A stretch of 64,000 nucleotides of DNA. It comes from Branchiostoma floridae. Lineage: Eukaryota; Chordata; Leptocardii; Amphioxiformes; Branchiostomatidae. Below are positions 15,001 through 24,000 of the stretch, one piece after another. How positions within the stretch are numbered: position 1 is the stretch's first letter; every line of letters begins with the position of its first letter. The notes under the pieces were generated by a model that saw only the letters and a program-made list of their open reading frames with translations, was not told the DNA's origin and searched no databases. The DNA is taken from contig NC_049980.1 of assembly GCF_000003815.2 (NCBI RefSeq), positions 17,326,563 through 17,390,562 of the forward strand. The letters are read 5' to 3'. Made by a program: the position numbers and the translations under genes.

Positions 15001-18000
15001 GTATCGACAATGTCATTCTTATTTGCTGTATGATGACAGGTCCTGGTGAACGTGATCAATGGTGTTAAGGCTATTGTTTCTGCCGTGATATTTAAATCCA
15101 CGCATTGCATCGATCACCAACAAGCAACCTGAAATCTCGGAAAGCCGAAGAAGCCTGACCATAGCACAAAATACAGTAATACAGACTGATAAGTTGTAGC
15201 CGGCTTTCCATCTTCACTTTCTGCAAGTCGATTCACTATTTGAAATGTGAGAAAACTGAGTAAATAAATCGGCTTCATTATTCAATTTTGACTTATAAAT
15301 TTAACAGCTTCTCTTCGACTTTTGTCTTTCATATTCGAATGGCAAAATTGGCAACTTTTAGCCGTTATTCTTGTCAACTGCGCAGCGCACTTCGTAAAAA
15401 TAGTGACCTAGAGGTGCGCTCCCGCCGCACTTGTGTCAAGCTTGCGTCACTGCGGGGTTCGTTCACTGCGTCACTGTTTTGTTTTTTCTCCGATTTTTTA
15501 TAATATAGAATTTGCATAATTCGTAAACGTATAACTAAGAAGACGACAAAATACACAAAAAGAAAGAAAATTCGTTCCTTATCTCTGAAATTCGTGGAGT
15601 ATCTTTCGAACCCTGCAGTGACGCAAGTGGTGGGAGCGCACCTTAACACGTTTGGATAAGCCAATTCAGTTTTCAGTTCAGTTTATCTATTCTTTGGACA
15701 GGACACCACAATGCACCATAATGCGCAAGATTGGGCATATCATCGTTGACTTTAGATTGAATGACCTGGGTAAGGGCTACTATCAAAGGTCACGACTGTC
15801 AATTACTCATGTCATCAGCGATAAGATAGGCGGCTGTCAATGTCTGTATGAATTCGGAGCATCCTTTCAGTCTGTGTTTGATGTTGTTATCAGGTGTGGA
15901 TTTATCGGCTTCTTCTTACTTACGTTGTTGGCGTTCCTGCTCGGCAAATATTGAGTAAAGACTTGTCAAAGTATCTCAACACACACCGACGCCATATCCC
16001 ATCATACTCACCATTACCTTCTATCATCTTACCATCATTTTGTGTTACAGCTATGTGTAACAACATGTCACTAGTAATTTTTTTCATCTTTGTACTACTA
16101 TTGATTTAAGTAGCAAGAGCTCGGTTGGGATGTTCACATGTGCACAGCGGACCTCCTGTATGGCAGAAGGCTTCGGAAACCAGCGAATTGAGTTACCCGA
16201 CAATGATTCCTGCAGAATTACATGTATACAGAAAACTCTGGACTTGGCAAGAAGCTGGAGTGCCTTCACCTGTCTATCACTGATAAGTAAGATATAACGA
16301 AGATAGGAGACCATTTAGCTTATGTTCCTGGGGAAAAGTAATGCTCTCAGGTGACTTAACTTCCGATTCATTTTCATCCAAAGTCGCAATTACTGTCTGC
16401 GATGCAAGCAAGGAATGCACACGCTGATTAAATGGTAGCAGAAAAAAAATCATAGAAAATGAGCTAAGTCAATAATGTTTTGGGACGGTTTTCCTACGTT
16501 TCTTGTAAGCTACTCAACCGCCTTCACTACACGTTCTTCCATTTTATTCTGTGCAGTGCATCGGGTGTCCATTACGTGGCATAAACTATGGTTCATATGC
16601 GATCTGTGTGAAGCACTTTTTAAAGTCATATGTCATTCAGCTCGACGGTCTGGTTGCCTTACCTAACATATTGTACACAGCTGTGCAGTTGACTCATTTT
16701 TAAGACAAATTATGTTCCGGAATATACGACTTGGCAGATACAGACGTGATTCCATCCACCTACAAGGGGTTATTATGACTCAATAAAAGAGATACTCCCG
16801 TTCCTGTGCTGTGTTCAGCAGCGTGTGTCAAATTCACAGTGAGTCAGAAGTTGGCTGTGGTCCACAGAAATAGTGGTATCGGACGACCTATATAGAAGGG
16901 TGCCAATATTGTCCGTCTATCACACCTTTCATAACAGTGTAGCAGATTTTCCCCGTGACGTATATCACCGGGGATGCATATTTGGTTACACATTACTCCA
17001 CGCAGTGTCTACACCAAGTTGTTGTAGGAGGAATTTTAAAGTTTTGTTGCAATAACAGATATTAAAAACGGATTTAATATACTGCTACAGTGCTACTGCT
17101 ACAAGTTTACGATGTTTTGGGGCTTCAATAAGCTTTAAAGCCACCCTGAATACCCGTGCGCGTTGGCGGCATGTTTGTCATCGGAATGATGACAAATAAG
17201 CTGTAAGGGCGAAATATCACATACCGGTAGAAGCTAAATTGGTGTCTACACCTTGCCTCTATTTTGTCCAATTTACCTAGCCATTTGTCATTTTTCCTTT
17301 CTATTCTTTTTTTAAATCACCCAATCGCTTATTATTGCACTTTACTAACAAACTCAACAACTGCCGTACAAGCCAAGAAAGAGACAGCAATGCCAGGCGC
17401 ACACCCATCGCGTATAAAAAGTTGAATGCTCTGATATTCAAAAAAGTTTGTTCTTTTGAGTCATCTTGAAACATACATCTGAAGTTTTGTAACATTCATC
17501 CTTTCTTGGGGGATATGGCGATTTCCTTGTGAATATAACGCACACTATAAAAGATTTGTGTTCATGTGACTTTACCGGCAAGTTTCGTGGGAAGTAGCAT
17601 CAACATGCACTTCCAACTACAGACCGTGTGTATCACAGCGAACATGATATGGTGCGAAGCTATGATGTCTTTGAAGCATTATGATTCCAAGAGGATATGA
17701 ATTGTGATGTTCTGTTACATTCCGTTTGAAAAAAATATCAATCCGTAAAAGCAAGACTGTTATGCACACGCATTACGCAGACCGATATCGCAGAACGAAC
17801 AGTAACGGCTGAGTTGTTAGAGAGAAGTTTAAACCTGGTCTATTGCACCTCAATGACTTCCCGGTTTCAGATGCCAAAAAAAAATACCAAAAAAAAAGTC
17901 TTGTTAAGTTGATATCTATGTGTTGCGTGGAAAAACCTTGGAATTTTGCCAAATGCCGGTAAACCCTGGATTACTTTATTGCCGGTAGTCGGGGGTACAG

Positions 18001-21000
18001 TAGTGTGGTGGATGTCACGTTCAATACAATAGAAAATGGATACGTTAGAAGAGACCAGCTGCTACGGCGGCTTGAGTACCGCCCCTCCTTGGTTTTGAAA
18101 ACTGCGTAGCTCAGCAGACAATAATGGCGGATAGAAGCTGCTTACCAAAAAACACTAACCTGGGATCGAGAGCGTCATATCAACTCGTGTTTGATTGTAT
18201 AAGTAAAGGTATTTCCAGTCGTTATACATCGAAACAGTGTTGTAATTTGCACATTTCTAACCAATAGAGCCTATTGCCTTTCAAAACTTTTCCAAGGATA
18301 AATCGAAGCGAAATCTGATACTTCCGTGAAATACCTTGAGTTTTTGTAACTTTCGTGATAACATATAACACAACCATGTAAACCATTTACATTACATTCT
18401 TCTCTCTCAGGTACATGCCATCCTAGGGACCTAAAGTTTCGTCATGTGCCAACGTTCACTTCCTGCCAGCCTGTCAAAAAATTTGGACGCAGGCCGCTGA
18501 GGTCAACCTTCGCATCCTGCCAGTTTGCGTTTTCTGAACTCAGCCTGTGAATAAACTTGGTCCTAAGTCAGCGAGAACAAAATTGAACACACTCCATGAC
18601 AAGCACAAACAGATCGAAAACGATATCTCCGTTTTCACGGGGGCAACAAGAAAGGGAATTTTGTAGTCTGGAGTAAGCTGTGGCAAGTGCTGAAATGTTA
18701 TCACCATATTGCGTTCAGCAGCAAGGCATATAGTCGAACGGAAACTGGTTTCACTGATTGGTGTAACTAATAGCAAATATGCAAATTTAGGTTACGTATG
18801 CATTAATTTACGTGTGACTTGTTCCTTGATTTATGGTTATAGTACTGTACTTATGCGATGCGTTTAGTCTTCATAAAGATAATAGATGCAACGTTCACTA
18901 ATCAGCAACTGCCAGAAAGGTAATCAGTGCACGAATGGCAAATGCTGATCTCGTTACAAAACGCATACACTATTTCTTAGCATGTGATTTCGATAACACG
19001 AAAAATAGGATCATATAAAGACCATTGTAATTTTGGGGCTAAAAGACTTAATAGAATGATGGCTCAAGGATCGAAACTCTGGTCGAGGAACGAATTTCAT
19101 ACCGCAAAGTCACGCGTTTCTCATCATTCAATTTGAAAGATAATCCTACGGCAATCTTTCTTCGTTACCGAAATTTCAACACACCTGTTTTGAATGTGAA
19201 TTAAGTACCATGTCTTCATGACTTAGGGCATACATTATAGGGCGTTAACATCAGCCTCGACCAAAATGTCAAAGTGTTTCATATTCAGTCGTCACCCGGC
19301 ACCGCATACCAATAATAGCATTAGCGAATCCGTTTATATCGTACGGAGAATATCTCGGTCTCAGGTGGGTTCGTACCGCCGGCAGAAGAAATTGCTTTAC
19401 ATTTATGTGTTGTCAGATTTGACATTTCCACTAACTGTAATTGATCGGTTAAAGTAGGAACGTGCAACCTGGTTGTACACATCAGGGTTGCCTACCTAAC
19501 ATTGGTGGCTGCCGTGATTTTCCTCGCGTCTGCTTCAATGAGAAGTCAAGCATTCAAGACCAAATGAATCATATTTTCTGCCAGAATCAACCTCTAATAG
19601 GTCTCTATGGATGATACAGGTGGCAGAACTAATGCTTTTGAATCTACCGGTATGCACAGTTAAAAACATAATTGATTTCTTACAGCCTAGTCAGACATTT
19701 GTCTACATTGTTAAAAGTTGAACGACATCGCTAGCTTCACCAAATGGGACGATTGATCGTCACAATTTCTTTGTGTTTACCCTATTAACTCAATGAACTG
19801 TTTTGCCCCATTGATCGCTGTTCCGAGATAAAGTGCTTTGATCATGCAAACTACCACAAAATATCTATGGTAAGACACTTTTAAACAAGGTGGTTAATTA
19901 AGGGTTCATGACTCGCCCCGGGTGTACATGGTGTCATAACACCTGATCCTTTGCAATAACTACCAAATGAAAAATGTCCAAAATGAAATAGAAATTATGC
20001 AAATTGGGAGGACATTTGCATGATTAATGAGAACATTTCATCATAGTTAGCATTTTTCAATGTAACTCTTGTTCCGGACTTGATAAGGTCTTGACATTTG
20101 GGTGGCAGATAGCTTTCTACAGGTTTGTGCCCCCTAATATCTATTTTTGGAACTGCGAGAGCATTTTTGTCAAACTATTCCAAAGAGGATAACGTAAGAA
20201 AGAAACGACAGATTTACATCATTCTAATCAGGCACGCAGGTAGCTTAGGCAAAGGTGTACACAATGAAGTGCATATTATGAAAATGGGACTAAATTTGCA
20301 CGAATAATGAGGAACTTAAATAATTCTATTGTTTTCCATAACTGGACTTCAATAGATGTAATACATGTAATTGATTACTGAGGGGATATATGAACAGATA
20401 CCATACATGCAAATGAGGAACTAATTTGCATAATCTAAGCAAATAGACAAAACCGCTAAATTATAGATGATGGGATTTTTTACTTGTGATATGTATAGCT
20501 AATCAATTATTAACATCACCATGCATAACTTATGTAAATTGATAAGTCATTTGCATAACATCTACAAAAGCTCTAAATGTTTCGTAGAGATGTTAGGTCG
20601 CCGAACTCCAGGTCAATAATATGCCATACATATTCAACACTATGTCATACAGGCCCATGAGAGTTAAGACTTGACTTCTCAAATCAAAGCCAAACTCTGA
20701 CGTCTTTCTTAATTGTTTTGCAATAACGTAATATTTGTATTTCAAGGCTTAACAAAAAGAAACCACTCCCTCAACTCCGTGAAAGTTCTCTCCCCAAGCT
20801 TCCCGTAACTCGAAAAATGACTCTAAATCTGTTGCTAAGATTTCTTGGATGAAAAATTGCGGCATTCCGTCCAAAGTTACCTTTCAAAGATGGTGAGCGA
20901 AGAATGCTTCTGATATCTCCAGTTGATAATAGTTGATATGTTTGGATTCATCGTTGCAGAAAAGCGAGTTTATATGCATTGTAATTTTTTGGAGAAGACA

Positions 21001-24000
21001 ATACAATATAATGCTGTGTATGCATATGCACATTCCCGCCATCATGGGCTACCATGACGCTATAGATTTTCAGGCAATATTCTGCAACCTCTCAAAACTG
21101 TACGAACTTTACGTATCTTTATTGCATTTCAACAGTGAGGCTGTGGGTATTCCATGTACGCGTGGATCACGTTTCGAAGATTGCAACAATATCTAGCCCA
21201 CATCAATCGCCTCTCCCTGCTCTGAACATGTCTTATACTCTTTCGATGACGTCACTATGTCTATTGCTGCGGTTCTGCCCTTTTTGTCTATACACTTATG
21301 GATTACCGTTAAACAGATATACTAAAGCATTGTGCGGACTGTAACGGCCCCTTTTAAGATATTGTCCAACGATGCAATTACTTAAGGAGTTATCTTCGCC
21401 AAGAATTATAGCAGCCATAGCGTAGCTATAGGTTACTGTTGCCAGAGGTTTTAGTGCAACACTCTCTCGTGGCAGCGGCACTGCTCATTGTCTACGGGTG
21501 TTTTTACCATCGGTGCTACATCAACGCCGTACGTGTGGTGTCAGAACGGCAGGAATGGCAATGTGGCAAGACGTGATAGAGCCAGCCGCTGCGTGTCTGG
21601 TGGGCTGGCGAGGTATACTAAGGAAAGTTTCGATGAAGGCTAGACATTCAGGTAGTAAGAAACGAAAGATAACAATTACTCAAGCATTTGTATACTGTAT
21701 CTATAAACAGTCGGACGGTTTGACTTCTTCTTGGCTTTGTTTTCAATTGAACCATATTAGAACTGTAGTCACCTCATTATCAATGCAGAGTTGTGGTTAG
21801 ATGTCTGGTGAACTCTAGAACTGATCCAGTCATCGATGGAAGATAGTGATGCTGTCCGAAACGTCAGACCGTTTACAAAGTGATCAAGTTACTTGAGTAA
21901 TTGGTAACTTGTGTACACCAAAGTATGGTTAGAGCAATTAAAAACTGCAAAAAGGTTCGTCATTTTGGATGCAAACTAAATTTTATTACATCGTCGAAGT
22001 CCCGATCGAAATCTCAAAGGCCGAAAGTTTCTTCGAAAGTTATTGATGTCGTTGCCAGAAGATAATGAGGCCAAACATCTAGAGGGCACCACTCTATACT
22101 TCCCTTAATCTCTGCCCAGCATTACACAACACACCCGTCGATAAACACTCCGTGGCAAGACCCACGATGTCAGTAATGGTCAGAGTGATGTAAGTCTGAC
22201 ATCTCAAGGGTAGACAAGGATAAATGTGTTTCCTAGAACAGTCTGTCGATTTGCTACCAATGATTGATATGCGTCAGATACTCCTAGATGGTACGAGGGG
22301 CGTGCAATTAGTAATGGTCCTGACCCATTTCCCATAGCAGGAGATTAATGAAACTTGGCACAGTTATTAGTCTTTCTCTTCATAGGGTTATGAGAGTTAT
22401 GCATTTCTCCCATCGTTTGATGCAGCTCTGGACACCGATTTTGTAGGACACCCCAGGTTGGTCCTCCAACTGATGCCTCATCAATGGCACAAGAGGGACG
22501 ACCAGGTCTGGGAGCTGTTTCCACAGACTTCCAGCCACGTTTGAATTCAGGATGCCAGCGTTTTACAAGGTCATATGATGGGGCATCATCACCATAACTT
22601 TCATTTATTTTATCAAAAGTCTTCTTTGGTGTGCGTCCTTTCAAATACAAAAACCGGATCACTGCGCGACACTCAACTGGTTCCATTTCACACCTGGTCC
22701 ATTTCGCACCTGACTAAGTTCAAACACCAGTAAATCAGAAACCACAATTAGTTCAGAGCTGTCTTTTGCAACATAACCCATAGAGATATGAATTATTACA
22801 CATACAAAATTTCATTTAGATCAGACAACTGGAAGTGGGTCAGGACCATTACTTATTGCACGCCCCTCGTAACACCTGAAACTGACATAAAGATCTTGTC
22901 ATATTGCAAGCAAAAGATCTGAGTTAAACCCAATGTTTTTTTTTTGAGAATGGGGGAACATTATGAATGAAATTATATTAAGAAGACATTCCACCTGAAA
23001 GTTGTAAAGCGGGTATCTCACTGAATCTGCGGTACGTTAGCGACGTCGATGCGGCCGAGCGATTTGACAGAGTGCATAACGAATTTCATCGGGTTCATTA
23101 TATTAGATTTGTAACCGGGTCTCGCGTTGATTGTACCTGCCTATTTAAAATTGCCATGATCCAAAATAACATGGTAGCCACAGGGGCCACGCCCGAAAGT
23201 GTAGAAGACTTCTTCTTGACTTTGTAAACTACCCGGAGGGCCCCCGTTTTCCCCAAATGGGACGGTCGTATAACCAGAGCTTAACTGGGGCTTTACCACC
23301 ATGTAGGCTTTCCCGGAATTGACTAGCGTCTGTGAAGAACTAGAATCGTGTCGCTGACATTTGGTATTCATGTCAGATCAAACCATCCTCTCAATTTTTC
23401 ACCCAAAACACCAAGCTTGTCACGGTCTGAGCAGATTAAAGGTCTGGATCTCGGCACTCAGGCTGTGAAGCTGAACTGTTCCGAGGGACGTACACTATCC
23501 ATACAGCCCACAGTGTGTCGGCAAACTATTGAACTTTGATTGTTAATTCACCAGAACGCTTACACAACTATTCCTGAAGCCTAAAAGGGCAAGACCGAAA
23601 TTCAGTAAGATACGAAAAAGATGTATATATAAACCAAAATGACTTTAATAGTGTCATATGATAAGACAAAGTGTTGATTCTGTTGATAGATAGCTCTATA
23701 TTAGTATTTCATTTCGGTTCTAACACATTAAAAAGTAAAGAGCACGTATCACGTCAGGCCATGACGTACGATTGGATTTATGGATATCACGGTGTCCGGC
23801 GTCGCGACGGCGTGGCCGGGAGACAAGCAGCATACATCAGTGCCAAGTCCCATTACAACACGTGTGATCCAGCCACCCTGGTCAAGTTAATTATGACCAC
23901 AGTGATACTCTTTTACCGCATCTGACACTTCTGATTTATCTTTCATCGAAGCCTTCCTACGTCTAGACCGAATGGTCGTCAAATAGAGCTCGCCGTGTAC

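Noticed and set aside
21800-21890. Possible retroelement remnant (word gtccgaaacgtcagaccg)
   Set aside because: The similarity is only an impression; no catalytic motif or frame can be read.
23141-23371. 76-codon minus-strand frame
   Set aside because: No family motif seen and no partner exons.
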